64,000 bases of DNA, taken from contig NZ_JAKNTK010000001.1 of NCBI RefSeq assembly GCF_022440805.1, positions 2,666,001-2,730,000 of the forward strand. Direction: 5' to 3'. Numbering within the stretch: position 1 is the first letter of the stretch; the number at the start of each line of letters is the position of its first letter. The translations under genes were made by a program, and so were the position numbers. The stretch is from Holdemania massiliensis (GTDB lineage Bacteria; Bacillota_I; Bacilli_A; Erysipelotrichales; Erysipelotrichaceae). Positions 32,756-41,649 of this stretch are shown here, one piece after another. Below the pieces are notes generated by a model. It was not told where the DNA came from, searched no databases, and saw only the letters and a list, made by a program, of their open reading frames with translations.

Positions 32756-34534
32756 ATGCAGAAAGAAAAATGGGAAGCTCAGCTTCACGAGGCTCAGACG
32801 CAGCGCGATCAGTTTCACCATAAAAATTCACAGATCGCCGTGCTTCGCTTCGCTTTGTTTATCCTTAGCGCGTGGTCTTTTTTTCAGCTGGTGGACGGAC
32901 ATTACGGATACGGACCGATCTTCGCCGCCGGTTTGGCAGGCTTTTGTCTGGCGCTGTCAGCCCATCAGAAAAACCATCGGCAGCTTTTGGAAAAAGAAGC
33001 CCGGATCCGTGTATTGACACGCTGCTTAATGCGTTTTAACGGCCAGTGGCAGCAGGAACCGGACACCGGGGAGGAATATTTATCCCCGGATCAGCCGGCA
33101 ATGGCCGATCTTGACGTCTTTGGACCGCGTTCCTTGTATCAGTTCTGCTGCATGGCGATCCTGCCGCAGGGCCGTCAGGCGTTGGCTGCTTATTTTCAGG
33201 ACACAGTTTCGGCGGATCAAATCCGGCAGCGTCAGAAAACGGTTGAAGCTTTGATTCAGGCTCCGGACTTTATGCTTGAGGATTGGACATGTACGCATGC
33301 CCTGTCCCCGCAAACCGCCGCGGCTCTCGCTTACGTTAAGCTTGTTGAGCTGGTTCAGCCGGTCAGCCTGCCGATTCCCGCCTGGTTTATCCGTTGGATG
33401 CCGGCGGTGACGCTGACCTTGTTGGGATTAAGCCTTCTGCGCTGGATCTCGCCGCTGTGCTTTATCCTCATCTTTTTTGTCCAGTCCGCACTGGCCTTGT
33501 TTTCCTTGGGCTATGTGCACCAGCGCCTGCAGGCCGTGGCCAAAGTGAGACAAGGACTGCAGAATTCTCTGATCCGCTGTCAGAAGCTGGATGCTTCATC
33601 TCTTTCCAGTCCGCTGATCGATTCGCTGAAAGTTCAGCTCCGCCAGCCCAACGGCTTATTGAAAGGCGCCAAACAGCTCGACCATCTGCTCAGCCGATTG
33701 TCCTTGCAGGCCAATCCATTTCTCTATTTGCCGGCCCAGCTTTTCCTTTTATGGGATCTGCAGTGCGTCCAGACATGGAATCAATGGCAGGCTCAGGCTG
33801 GGCAGATTTGGATTGCCATCATGAACCAGCTGGGTGAGTTGGAAGCGTTGGAAGCGTTGGCGATGATGGCCCTGACCCATCCGGAAACCTGTCTGCCGCA
33901 GTTTCATGAGACCCCAGCCCCAGTGCTGACCTTTACTCATCTGACTCATCCGCTGCTCAATCCCGAACAGGCGGTAGGCAATGATTTTACGCTGGATCAT
34001 TCGCTGACGCTGGTCACCGGTTCCAACATGTCCGGCAAGACAACGTTTATGCGCACGGTTGGTCTGAATCAGATCCTGGCTGCAGCCGGCGGACCCGTCT
34101 GTGCCCAAAGCATGACGACCTGCGGTTTTACGGTACTCACCTCAATGCGGATTCGTGATGATGTCAATGAAGGAATTTCAACGTTCTACGGCGAGCTGCT
34201 GCGGATCCGTAAGATCATGGATGCAATTCGGCAGGAAACACCGATGTTGGTGCTGATTGACGAAATCTTTAAGGGTACCAATTCCCTCGATCGGATTGAC
34301 GGCAGCGCTCAGGTGTTGAAGCATCTGAATCATCCGTGGGTGCGGGCGATGATCACGACGCATGATTTTGAACTTTGCGAGCTGAAGGAACAGGCTGGAC
34401 TGTCGCTAATCAACGTTCATTTTGAAGAACATTACCAGGATCAGAAGATTTTCTTTGATTACAAGCTGAAACCGGGCCGCTGTACCCAGCGCAATGCGAA
34501 GTATTTAATGAAAATGATCGGAATCACGGATTGA
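32756..34534 (+). CDS. Membrane-anchored MutS-family ATPase
   Basis: A 592-residue protein with the MutS ATPase domain at residues 400-590: Walker A VTGSNMSGKTTFM, STFYGELLRI, Walker B LVLIDEIFKGTN and an ITTHDFEL switch. Two hydrophobic hairpins (about 25-65 and 210-245) place it in the membrane. The mismatch-recognition domain I of MutS is absent. A MutS core domain lies between (residues 110-380). This architecture is found in Bacillota but its role is not established; DNA repair is not certain. GAAGGAGG precedes the ATG. Confidence 0.82.
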   Translation: MQKEKWEAQLHEAQTQRDQFHHKNSQIAVLRFALFILSAWSFFQLVDGHYGYGPIFAAGLAGFCLALSAHQKNHRQLLEKEARIRVLTRCLMRFNGQWQQEPDTGEEYLSPDQPAMADLDVFGPRSLYQFCCMAILPQGRQALAAYFQDTVSADQIRQRQKTVEALIQAPDFMLEDWTCTHALSPQTAAALAYVKLVELVQPVSLPIPAWFIRWMPAVTLTLLGLSLLRWISPLCFILIFFVQSALALFSLGYVHQRLQAVAKVRQGLQNSLIRCQKLDASSLSSPLIDSLKVQLRQPNGLLKGAKQLDHLLSRLSLQANPFLYLPAQLFLLWDLQCVQTWNQWQAQAGQIWIAIMNQLGELEALEALAMMALTHPETCLPQFHETPAPVLTFTHLTHPLLNPEQAVGNDFTLDHSLTLVTGSNMSGKTTFMRTVGLNQILAAAGGPVCAQSMTTCGFTVLTSMRIRDDVNEGISTFYGELLRIRKIMDAIRQETPMLVLIDEIFKGTNSLDRIDGSAQVLKHLNHPWVRAMITTHDFELCELKEQAGLSLINVHFEEHYQDQKIFFDYKLKPGRCTQRNAKYLMKMIGITD

Positions 34535-34558
34535 TTTTCAGGGTATTTAGGATACAAT
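34531..34558 (+). promoter_or_regulatory. Promoter of the amidohydrolase pair
   Basis: TTGATT (34531-34536), 16-base spacer, TACAAT (34553-34558). The -35 overlaps the stop of the MutS-like gene. Confidence 0.55.
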
Positions 34559-34585
34559 AAATTCATATAGATTGGGGGACATACA

Positions 34586-35749
34586 ATGATCGCTATCACA
34601 CACGGCAAACTGCTGACCATCACCAATGGAACGATTGAAGACGGAACGCTGCTTATCGACAACGGCAAGATCACAGCGATTGGAACCGACATTTCCATTC
34701 CCGAAGGAGCTGAGGTCATCGACGCTTCCGGGAAATGGGTGACGCCGGGACTGATCGACGCTCACACGCACATCTCTACGTTCAATGAACCGCATTGGAT
34801 GCCGCATATCGGCGACGGCAATGAAATCACAGCACCGGTCACGGCTCAGATCCGCGGGATTGACGCGCTGAATCCATTTGACATGGCAATTAGTGCAGCC
34901 CGCTCAGCGGGGTTTACGACCTGCTACACCGGCCCGGGCAGTGCCAATGTTATCGGCGGCACGGGTTTAAGCTTCAAGCTGAAAAACGCCGCGACCGTTC
35001 AGGAAATCGCGATTGAAGGCTCAGAAATGATGAAAATGGCGCTGGGGGAAAATCCGAAGCGCTGTTATGGTTCGGAAAAGAAAATGCCGATGACCCGCAT
35101 GGGTACCGGCGCGGTTCTGCGCAAAGCGTTATTCGAGGCAAAGCAGTACAGCGACGATCTGGCAAAAGGCAAGGATATCAAGCGCGACTTTGATCTGGAA
35201 GCCCTCGTTCCGGTTGTCCGCGGTGAAATGCGCTGCCGGATTCACTGCCATCGGGCTGACGATATCGTCACGGCGATCCGCATCGCTGAGGAATTCCAGC
35301 TGGATTACACGATTGAACACTGCACTGAAGGCTATAAGATCCTGGACTTTTTGAAAGCAAAAAAAGCCAAGGTTGTCATCGGTCCGCTGCTGATGGGTCC
35401 GCAGAAATTTGAGATCTGGGGCTGCCGTCAGGATACGCCGGCGGTCTTTGAAAAGGCCGGCATCGAAGACTTCTGTCTGATGGCCGATGATTCTTCCGCA
35501 ACCAAATGGCTGCCGGTACACGTCGGCATCGCGATGCGCCAGGGCCTCAGCTTTGAACAGGCGCTGAAATGCGTAACGATCAATCCGGCACGCTTATTGC
35601 AGCTGGAAGATCGGGTCGGTTCCCTGGAAGTCGGCAAAGACGCGGATATCGCGATCTTTAACGGCATGCCATTCTCCAACCTGACCTTATGCGAGCAGGT
35701 CATCATTGACGGTAAGCGGGAATTCACCCGTCAGCAGGGGGATTTATGA
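34586..35749 (+). CDS. Amidohydrolase family protein (first of a tandem pair)
   Basis: A 387-residue metal-dependent hydrolase of the imidazolonepropionase-like branch. PGLIDAHTHIS holds the HxH, RIHCHRADD and IEHCTEG the next two histidines, and MADDSS the last aspartate. GSLEVGKDADIAIF near the end is the typical composite-domain closure. A GGGGGAC site precedes the ATG. It overlaps the next gene by four bases; the two are close paralogues. The substrate is not known: such enzymes open cyclic amides or cleave N-acyl groups. Confidence 0.85.
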   Translation: MIAITHGKLLTITNGTIEDGTLLIDNGKITAIGTDISIPEGAEVIDASGKWVTPGLIDAHTHISTFNEPHWMPHIGDGNEITAPVTAQIRGIDALNPFDMAISAARSAGFTTCYTGPGSANVIGGTGLSFKLKNAATVQEIAIEGSEMMKMALGENPKRCYGSEKKMPMTRMGTGAVLRKALFEAKQYSDDLAKGKDIKRDFDLEALVPVVRGEMRCRIHCHRADDIVTAIRIAEEFQLDYTIEHCTEGYKILDFLKAKKAKVVIGPLLMGPQKFEIWGCRQDTPAVFEKAGIEDFCLMADDSSATKWLPVHVGIAMRQGLSFEQALKCVTINPARLLQLEDRVGSLEVGKDADIAIFNGMPFSNLTLCEQVIIDGKREFTRQQGDL

Positions 35750-36909
35750 TTGCAATCGTACATGGAAAATTATTCACTGTCACGCAGGGTGTCATCGAAG
35801 ACGGCACGATCCTGATTGACGGAAGCCGGATCACAGCGATCGGCAAAGATATTGAAATTCCTTCTCAGGCTCAGATTCTTGACGCCTGCGGCAAATGGGT
35901 CACTCCGGGTTTGATCGACGCCCACAGCCATCTGTCCGGCTTAAATGAACCGGCCTGGATGCCTTCGACCATGGATGCCAATGAAATTACCAATCCGGTA
36001 ACCGCCCAGGTGCGGATGCTGGATGCCTTCAATCCATTTGATGAAGCGATTCCCAAGGTCAGAAACGCCGGGTTTACAACCTGCTGTACACTGCCGGGCA
36101 GCGCTAATGTCATCGGCGGCATCGGCTTCTCGTTTAAGCTGAAAAAGGCCGCGACGGTTCAGGACATGATGATTCCGGGAACGGAGGTCATGAAAATGGC
36201 GCTGGGTGAAAATCCAAAGCGCTGTTATGGGCCGGATAAAAAAATGCCGATGACCCGCATGGGTACCGGCGCTGTTTTACGCGAAACCTTATTTCAGGCC
36301 AAGGTGTATTCCGATAAACTGAAGAAAGCGGAAACCGATCCGTCGGTTCAGGTTGAACCGGATTTCCGCCTGGATCCGCTGGTTCCGGTTGTCCGCGGAG
36401 AACGCCGCTGCCGGATTCACTGCCATCAGGCTGACGATATCGTCACCGCGATCCGGATCGCTGAAGAATTCAATCTGTGCTATGCGATTGAGCATTGCAC
36501 AGAAGGCTATAAAATTAAAGAATTCTTGAAAGAAAAGAACATCACGGCGGTGGTCGGACCGTTGAAAATGGGACCGATGAAATTTGAAATCTGGGGCTGC
36601 CGTCAGGATACCCCGGCGGTTTTTGAAGAAGCCGGAATCAATTTCTGTCTGACCGCGGACGGCGCTTCGGATACAGTCTGGCTGCCGACGGATATCGGAA
36701 TTGCGATGCGCTATGGATTAAGCTTTGAAACAGCACTGGAATCGGTTACCCTTCGCCCAGCCCGGCTCTTAGGCCTTGAAGACCGCATCGGTTCACTGGA
36801 AGTCGGAAAAGACGCGGATATCGCCATTTTTGACGGTATGCCGTTTGAAAATCTGACGTCGTGTCTGGCAACGATCATCGAGGGTAAGATCGAGCACTGC
36901 GCGCTCTGA
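35746..36909 (+). CDS. Amidohydrolase family protein (second of a tandem pair)
   Basis: A 387-residue paralogue of the preceding protein with the same ligands: IDAHSHLSG, RIHCHQADD, IEHCTEG and TADGAS. It differs most in the active-site loops (ADGASDTVWLP against ADDSSATKWLP) and in an insert near residue 200. This points to different substrates or to a two-subunit enzyme. The start overlaps the previous stop (ATGA), giving coupled translation. A good terminator follows. Confidence 0.85.
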   Translation: MIAIVHGKLFTVTQGVIEDGTILIDGSRITAIGKDIEIPSQAQILDACGKWVTPGLIDAHSHLSGLNEPAWMPSTMDANEITNPVTAQVRMLDAFNPFDEAIPKVRNAGFTTCCTLPGSANVIGGIGFSFKLKKAATVQDMMIPGTEVMKMALGENPKRCYGPDKKMPMTRMGTGAVLRETLFQAKVYSDKLKKAETDPSVQVEPDFRLDPLVPVVRGERRCRIHCHQADDIVTAIRIAEEFNLCYAIEHCTEGYKIKEFLKEKNITAVVGPLKMGPMKFEIWGCRQDTPAVFEEAGINFCLTADGASDTVWLPTDIGIAMRYGLSFETALESVTLRPARLLGLEDRIGSLEVGKDADIAIFDGMPFENLTSCLATIIEGKIEHCAL

Positions 36910-36935
36910 CCGTTAAACTTCTGTCAACGAAATCA

Positions 36936-36980
36936 AGCTGCACCACGCTGGGATTTTCCCTGTGATGCAGCTCTTTTTTT
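36936..36980 (+). terminator. Terminator after the amidohydrolase pair
   Basis: AGCTGCA and TGCAGCT pair, with an inner CAC/GTG pairing, followed by CTTTTTTT. Confidence 0.85.
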
Positions 36981-37005
36981 GCCTTCTATCTTGATTATTT
37001 TATGG

Positions 37006-37070
37006 TCATTGGAGCCGATCTAATGCGATTGTAAAGGTCTGGACGCCGGCCGCGCCGACAGCGATTTCAT
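37006..37070 (-). pseudogene. C-terminal end of an RsiV/DUF3298-like gene, cut off by an IS element
   Basis: Reading the minus strand into the stop at 37006 gives EIAVGAAGVQTFTIALDRLQ, the typical C-terminus of the DUF3298/RsiV domain. The other part of the gene resumes at 38916, and joining the two across the IS gives a continuous frame (EFEKYEIAVGAAG). Confidence 0.8.
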
Positions 37071-37149
37071 AAATTAAATTCTTTCGTTTTTAGTAGGCGG
37101 AAACCCACTGTCTTTAGACGAAGGGAGGAGCCTTGTAAATTGTTAACTA

Positions 37150-37545
37150 TTAACCTTGGCTCTCGATATATTTTTGTCTCGTAGCTGATGATACTTCTGC
37201 AATGCTACAAGCAAAATAGCCGTCAGACCAAAATTTGCGTTTCTTCCAATCGTGTTTAGATAGAAAATTATAATATTGAGTCCAAAGATAATGAGTTGTT
37301 TTCTGTTTAATAATTTTTACAATATCACATACTCTATCTGTTGTATCGTAGCTGACTAGAAAATGTATAGGGTCTTTGTCTGTTTCCATAGCGATTATTT
37401 CCCAATTCTATGCCTTGCCTAGTTCTTTGTTTTGTATCGTCCGCAATATGGCCTTGAAGTAATTATTTGCGATATTTTGTCACGAGTACAATACGTACTT
37501 TTAGACTATATTTACGTCTGTTATGACAATTATACGCTTATCCAT
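37150..37545 (-). pseudogene. tnpA: Decayed IS200-type transposase TnpA (Y1 family)
   Basis: The C-terminal 79 codons are open (IHFLVSYDTTDRVCDIVKII to SSATRQKYIESQG, with the catalytic tyrosine of Y1 transposases). Upstream, the start MDKRI and the fragment HNRRKYSLKV...VTKYRK are in other frames and a TAA interrupts after YRK. At least two frameshifts and one nonsense codon are needed to explain this. The element therefore cannot move by its own transposase. Confidence 0.85.
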
Positions 37546-37625
37546 AATCCACCTCAAAATATTGATTTTCACGGATAAATGCTCTATAATTAACTCAGTG
37601 GAATATCAATGAAAGGAGGACACGG

Positions 37626-38765
37626 ATGCCACAAATTACAGTTACAGCTAAAATACAGATAGCTCCAAGTGATGATGATAAAGTACTGCTTACTTCTACC
37701 ATGTCCGCTTATACAGATGCTTGTAATTATGTTTCAAACTATGTATTCCAAACACACAACTTAAAGCAGTTTGCCCTTAATAAGGTACTGTATTCTGACT
37801 TACGAGATCGATTTGGCTTAAAATCTCAAATGGCTCAGTCTGTTTTAAAGACTGTTATTGCGAGATATAAAACCATTCTTGAAAATCAGAATGAGTGGAT
37901 GAAACCTAATTTTAAAAAGCCACAATATGACCTTGTTTGGAATCGAGATTATTCTCTTACGCATGACTGCTTTTCAGTCAATACATTGAATGGACGTGTT
38001 AAGTTACCTTATTTTGCTCAAGGTATGTCTCAATATTTTGACCATAGTATTTATAATTTTGGCACAGCCAAACTTGTAAATAAGCATGGTAAATATTTTT
38101 TACACATCCCCGTTACTTACGAAGTAGAAGAATGTTCTAATGACGAAATTTGCAATATTGTTGGCATCGACAGAGGGATTAACTTTGTTGTTGCTACTTA
38201 CGATAGTCAACACAAATCAGGTTTTGTTAGTGGCAAAACGATTAAACAAAAAAGAGCACAATATTCTAAACTTCGCAAAGAATTACAAAAGCGTCAGACA
38301 CCCTCAGCCAGACGAAGATTGAAGGCTATGGGCTCACGAGAAAACCGTTGGATGCAAGATCTTAACCATCAAGTATCAAAGGCACTCGTGGAATCTAACC
38401 CAAAGCATACACTCTTTGTTTTAGAAGATTTAAGCGGTGTGCGTTCTGTCACAGAACGAGTGCGTACAAAGAACCGTTATGTATCTGTATCCTGGTCGTT
38501 CTACGATTTAGAACAAAAACTTATTTACAAAGCAAAACAAAATCAGTCTCTTGTGCTCAAAGTAGACCCTCGTTATACAAGTCAGTGTTGTCCGGTATGT
38601 GGACATATTGAAAAGTCGAATCGTAACAAGAAAATCCATTTGTTTACTTGCAAGAACTGTAGTTATCAATCCAATGATGACCGTATTGGAGCTATGAATC
38701 TATATCGTATGGGAATCCACTATCTTGCCGATAGTCAAGTACCTAATAGAGTTACAGCAGAGTAA
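37626..38765 (+). CDS. tnpB: RNA-guided nuclease TnpB of the IS200/IS605 element
   Basis: A 379-residue TnpB with the three RuvC acidic residues in place: GIDRGI, FVLEDLSG and SNDDRIGAMN. The zinc ribbon CPVCG...CKNC lies between the last two. TnpB uses an RNA from the right end of its element to cut DNA next to a short motif, which helps the element persist. AAAGGAGG precedes the ATG. The frame is intact although tnpA is broken, suggesting that TnpB may still be selected or that decay is recent. Confidence 0.92.
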   Translation: MPQITVTAKIQIAPSDDDKVLLTSTMSAYTDACNYVSNYVFQTHNLKQFALNKVLYSDLRDRFGLKSQMAQSVLKTVIARYKTILENQNEWMKPNFKKPQYDLVWNRDYSLTHDCFSVNTLNGRVKLPYFAQGMSQYFDHSIYNFGTAKLVNKHGKYFLHIPVTYEVEECSNDEICNIVGIDRGINFVVATYDSQHKSGFVSGKTIKQKRAQYSKLRKELQKRQTPSARRRLKAMGSRENRWMQDLNHQVSKALVESNPKHTLFVLEDLSGVRSVTERVRTKNRYVSVSWSFYDLEQKLIYKAKQNQSLVLKVDPRYTSQCCPVCGHIEKSNRNKKIHLFTCKNCSYQSNDDRIGAMNLYRMGIHYLADSQVPNRVTAE

Positions 38766-38930
38766 ATCTTTGTTGTAAAGGGTGCTGTCAACCACCCTAT
38801 GATGTAACGCCACTTTAGATATCAATATCTATTGGGGTTTAAAGGTCGGAGGCGTAAGCTGTTACTACGACTGGGCAGTTGCAAGCCCACTCCCTTTAGG
38901 TGGTGGGTAGTTGACATTTTTCAAACTCGA
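38766..38930 (+). ncRNA. Candidate omega (right-end) RNA of TnpB with guide
   Basis: The region from the tnpB stop to the right end is structured and non-coding, as expected for the TnpB guide RNA scaffold, which often begins inside tnpB. Hairpins include AGGGTG...CACCCT at 38779-38798 and the right-end hairpin at 38886-38907. The guide would begin with the flanking host DNA at 38916 (ATTTTTCAAACTCGA). Confidence 0.6.
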
Positions 38931-39430
38931 TGATCAAATTCCCGTTATGATCAAGATGAAACAGACGTTCAGGACCGATTAAAGAGATCCGATCCAGGTC
39001 GTCGTTGTATACAGCCTGTTCTGCCTCCGGCTTGGCTTGAATTTGGCGTTTTATTTCCTGGGCAATCCGCTGTTGGTAATCCGTTCCGGCCAAGTCTATC
39101 AGCGTCAAGGTACGGCCGGTTCCGGCTTCCACATTGTAACAATCAACCGTCTGACTGGACTGAGCCCGGACATAGGTGGAAAGAATCGCAAACGACAGAT
39201 ATTGATCGTTATTGCAGTATAACTGATAATCAATTGAAATCCGGGCCGGAATATAATCCGCTTCGTCTCCCCCAGTTTGAATTCAGGCCTTTTTCACTTG
39301 TTTTATAACGGAGTCGGAAATCTGTCATTTTCTCTTCAATTTGTTCATCGCTGTTTATTTTACCATTTTTATGATGACCCAGACAGTCAACTTCTCCTCC
39401 GATTGGCTGTTTTTCATCGGATAAGAATGA
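38916..39430 (-). pseudogene. RsiV/DUF3298-like gene, main part, interrupted by IS and frameshifted
   Basis: The minus strand encodes DYIPARISIDYQLY, LSFAILSTYVRAQ, TGRTLTLIDLAG and GNLIIEFEK, a DUF3298-type domain with relatives in the lysozyme-sensing anti-sigma factor RsiV and in secreted proteins. Near 39275 the frame breaks, and the preceding sequence (NGKINSDEQIEEKMTDFRLR) continues in another frame back to about 39430, where no start is found. So the gene has a frameshift, a missing N-terminus and an IS in its C-terminal part. Confidence 0.75.
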
Positions 39431-39596
39431 ACATCGTTAACCTACGCAACCGGCTAAGGGGATAGTTTAAGACATGCTAAAAAGAAATAGTAAGATTATG
39501 CCGTTCACCGCATCATTTCACCGTTTCTCTTTTTGCCTATTACGATTTACTTAAATTCGAATAAGAGCCCAGCAAAGATCCTATAAAATCCCTTTT

Positions 39597-40508
39597 TCAC
39601 TTCCTGCCTTTATTCAGGGGCAGGCGATTTTCTGCTTGTTTCAGCAGCCTTAACATAACCAGAGCGCAGAGCATCAGCCCAAGCATTCCGATCAAACCGG
39701 TAGGATTGGGGCCCAGCAGCGTATTTTCCAGACTGACGGAAAGGAAGACCGGGACTTCTCCGATCAGATTAACTACCCCATGAATGACCGCGGCATACAT
39801 GCAATTTCCGCTGATGAGGGTGACATAGCAGCAAAGGATCCCCAGCGTCATGCACACCAGCATCATCATGACCATATTGCTAGACGGCGCCAGCGGATTA
39901 TTCAGACTGTAATTAAAGCCGAAATAGATTAAAGGCAGATGCGCTGCACCCCAAAGAAAACTGTTGAGAAGCACAGCTTTACGAATACCGTAACGCTGGA
40001 TCTGCTTTGGCAGAAGATACCCGCGCCAGCCTAGCTCCTCGCCCAGTTCCAGCAGCTGCAGCGGAAAGCAGACCGCAGCCAAAGCCACTGTGACCAGCCA
40101 AAATGCCGAAAGGGAACGAATCGGGGCTTCGCCTTCGATTCCCAACAGGGGTCCATATCGGAAGATTCCGCTGTAAGTCTGCGGAAAAAGGGCAAAATAA
40201 ACAACCGCGCCGATCACGATCAGAATTCCCGGAATAACAGCACAGAACAACCACAATCCAGGCCGTTTCCAAAGCTTCAAAGACAACGGCCACGGACTTT
40301 GATCCTGTGTGATCTTCCTTGTCACTAAGGCCGCCAGAACCGGAAACGCGGTAAATCCTTTCTGCAGTCCTTCATAAATCAATATTCGTGCCTCCCCCTG
40401 CCTCAGCCAAGCTGCAAAGCCCAACCCAAAGCAAACACCTAAAACGCAAAGCAGGTACAGAACATCCGGTCTAAGAAACCACTTCGTCTTCTTCGTCCCG
40501 GTCTTCAT
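39597..40508 (-). CDS. CPBP family intramembrane metalloprotease
   Basis: A 303-residue membrane protein with GEELGWRGYLLP (EExxxR), FLWGAAHLPLI and a later AAVIHGVVNL. It is a clear paralogue of the CPBP protein at 42783-43673; the shared C-terminal GPNPTGLIGMLGL is GPDLTGLIGGLGF there. It is the last gene of a LytTR-DUF3021-CPBP operon and overlaps DUF3021 by four bases. It may be an immunity-like protease for secreted peptides, but the substrate is unknown. Confidence 0.85.
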   Translation of the reverse strand: MKTGTKKTKWFLRPDVLYLLCVLGVCFGLGFAAWLRQGEARILIYEGLQKGFTAFPVLAALVTRKITQDQSPWPLSLKLWKRPGLWLFCAVIPGILIVIGAVVYFALFPQTYSGIFRYGPLLGIEGEAPIRSLSAFWLVTVALAAVCFPLQLLELGEELGWRGYLLPKQIQRYGIRKAVLLNSFLWGAAHLPLIYFGFNYSLNNPLAPSSNMVMMMLVCMTLGILCCYVTLISGNCMYAAVIHGVVNLIGEVPVFLSVSLENTLLGPNPTGLIGMLGLMLCALVMLRLLKQAENRLPLNKGRK

Positions 40509-40948
40509 TGGGTTCGCCTCGTTTCCCGTTCCTGCAGCAAGCGCAGCTCTGCCGTCAGCTCGTTTGCGGCTCGCCTGGCAATCAGATAGTCAATCCCCTG
40601 CACGATGACACAGATGACTGCCGCACTCAGCATAATCACCGCCGCCATGGACCTTTCCAGAGAAGGCTCAAAAGCATAGGAAACAAGCACAACGACAACC
40701 TCAATCAATCCAAACTGAATGACTTTCCGCCCTGCCATCGCCCTTACGCTCAGCTCATGTTTCGAATAAGTTACAAACGAAACAAGAACACAGAAAAAGG
40801 CGTAGACAAAGGGAACAAATAAAATCATCGGACCAAGTTTAACCGTGGGCTGTAAGAGCCAGCCAAGAAGACCGATCACCAGCGTAATTCCTGCCTGAAT
40901 CAATAGGAAATCAAGCAGCCGGGCTTTTAGAAATTCTTTAAATTCCAT
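40505..40948 (-). CDS. DUF3021 family membrane protein
   Basis: A 147-residue protein with four hydrophobic segments and a C-terminal helix (LTAELRLLQERETRR). DUF3021 proteins are habitually encoded beside LytTR DNA-binding proteins and are thought to modulate them from the membrane. It overlaps the LytTR gene by 22 bases, which fits this partnership. Confidence 0.82.
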   Translation of the reverse strand: MEFKEFLKARLLDFLLIQAGITLVIGLLGWLLQPTVKLGPMILFVPFVYAFFCVLVSFVTYSKHELSVRAMAGRKVIQFGLIEVVVVLVSYAFEPSLERSMAAVIMLSAAVICVIVQGIDYLIARRAANELTAELRLLQERETRRTQ

Positions 40949-41391
40949 GTCAGTTCCTCCTTAATCTGCCGCTTTACCTGCCGAACATAGCGGCGGGAAA
41001 TAATGACCTCTTCGCCATTTTTCATCCGTGCGCAGTAACGGCCATTGATCGCCGGACGAATCGATTCCACCTTCATCAGCGAGATCAGAAACGCTTTGGA
41101 ACACCGGACAAATTTCTCACTGCGCAGCTGTTCTTCCAGTTTATACAACCGTGTCCGCAGTTCAAAGACGCCAGTTTCGGTATACGCAAAGGTCTTTTCA
41201 CCCACGGCCTCAATATACAAAATCTCATCGTAGTAAACTGGACGCTGCGTGCTTCCGGTCATGCCGATCAGTGATTTTTCCTTGGATAAGCAGTAATTTC
41301 TGATATCTTCAAATTCCGGCGTGAATGCAACGCATTCCAGCACCACCTGTTCTTCCTGACGTGAAGTCACATTTCGAATCACAACACGCAT
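40927..41391 (-). CDS. LytTR family DNA-binding regulator
   Basis: A 154-residue stand-alone LytTR regulator. The DNA-binding domain occupies residues 50-150 (VYYDEILYIEAVGEKTFAY, KFVRCSKAFLISLMKVESI, NGEEVIISRRYVRQVK). The first 45 residues form a short beta-rich lead rather than a receiver domain. A near-perfect AAAGGGGAGG precedes the ATG. It heads the operon with DUF3021 and CPBP and probably controls it. Confidence 0.88.
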   Translation of the reverse strand: MRVVIRNVTSRQEEQVVLECVAFTPEFEDIRNYCLSKEKSLIGMTGSTQRPVYYDEILYIEAVGEKTFAYTETGVFELRTRLYKLEEQLRSEKFVRCSKAFLISLMKVESIRPAINGRYCARMKNGEEVIISRRYVRQVKRQIKEELTWNLKNF

Positions 41392-41599
41392 AGAACCTCC
41401 CCTTTCATTCTTCTTTATTCTTTCATAGTCTGCCTGGCTTTTCTACACGCGAAACGATAAGATGCATAAAAACTGGATGAGGTGCATTTTGTGCTTTTCA
41501 TCAACCGCGGTTCAAGGATGGGGTAAACCAAAAGATTCGGATTCTTTCTTGATTCGTTCTCTGCAGTGAAAATAAAACGTTGGAATATCCTAATACTGC

Positions 41600-41631
41600 T
41601 TGACACCTTATACTATGTAATATATAGTATA
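41600..41631 (+). promoter_or_regulatory. padR promoter with embedded palindromic operator
   Basis: TTGACA (41600-41605), 17-base spacer, TATAGT (41623-41628). A perfect inverted repeat TATACTAT (41609-41616) and ATAGTATA (41624-41631) fills the spacer and covers the -10, the usual place of an autoregulatory PadR site. Confidence 0.75.
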
Positions 41632-41649
41632 ATGCGTAAGGGGGTAATT

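Larger units (their letters stand above)
37071..38915. mobile_element. IS200/IS605-family insertion sequence
   Basis: About 1,845 bases with divergent tnpA (decayed) and tnpB (intact). The borders are set by the interrupted host gene, to within about one base. Subterminal hairpins are visible: GTCT-TT-AGAC at 37110-37119 on the left and CCCACTCC/GGTGGTGGG at 38886-38907 on the right. As usual for the family there is no terminal inverted repeat or target duplication. Host sequence to the left ends in TTTCAT, the likely target and TnpB-adjacent motif. The element is AT-rich relative to its surroundings. Confidence 0.85.
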
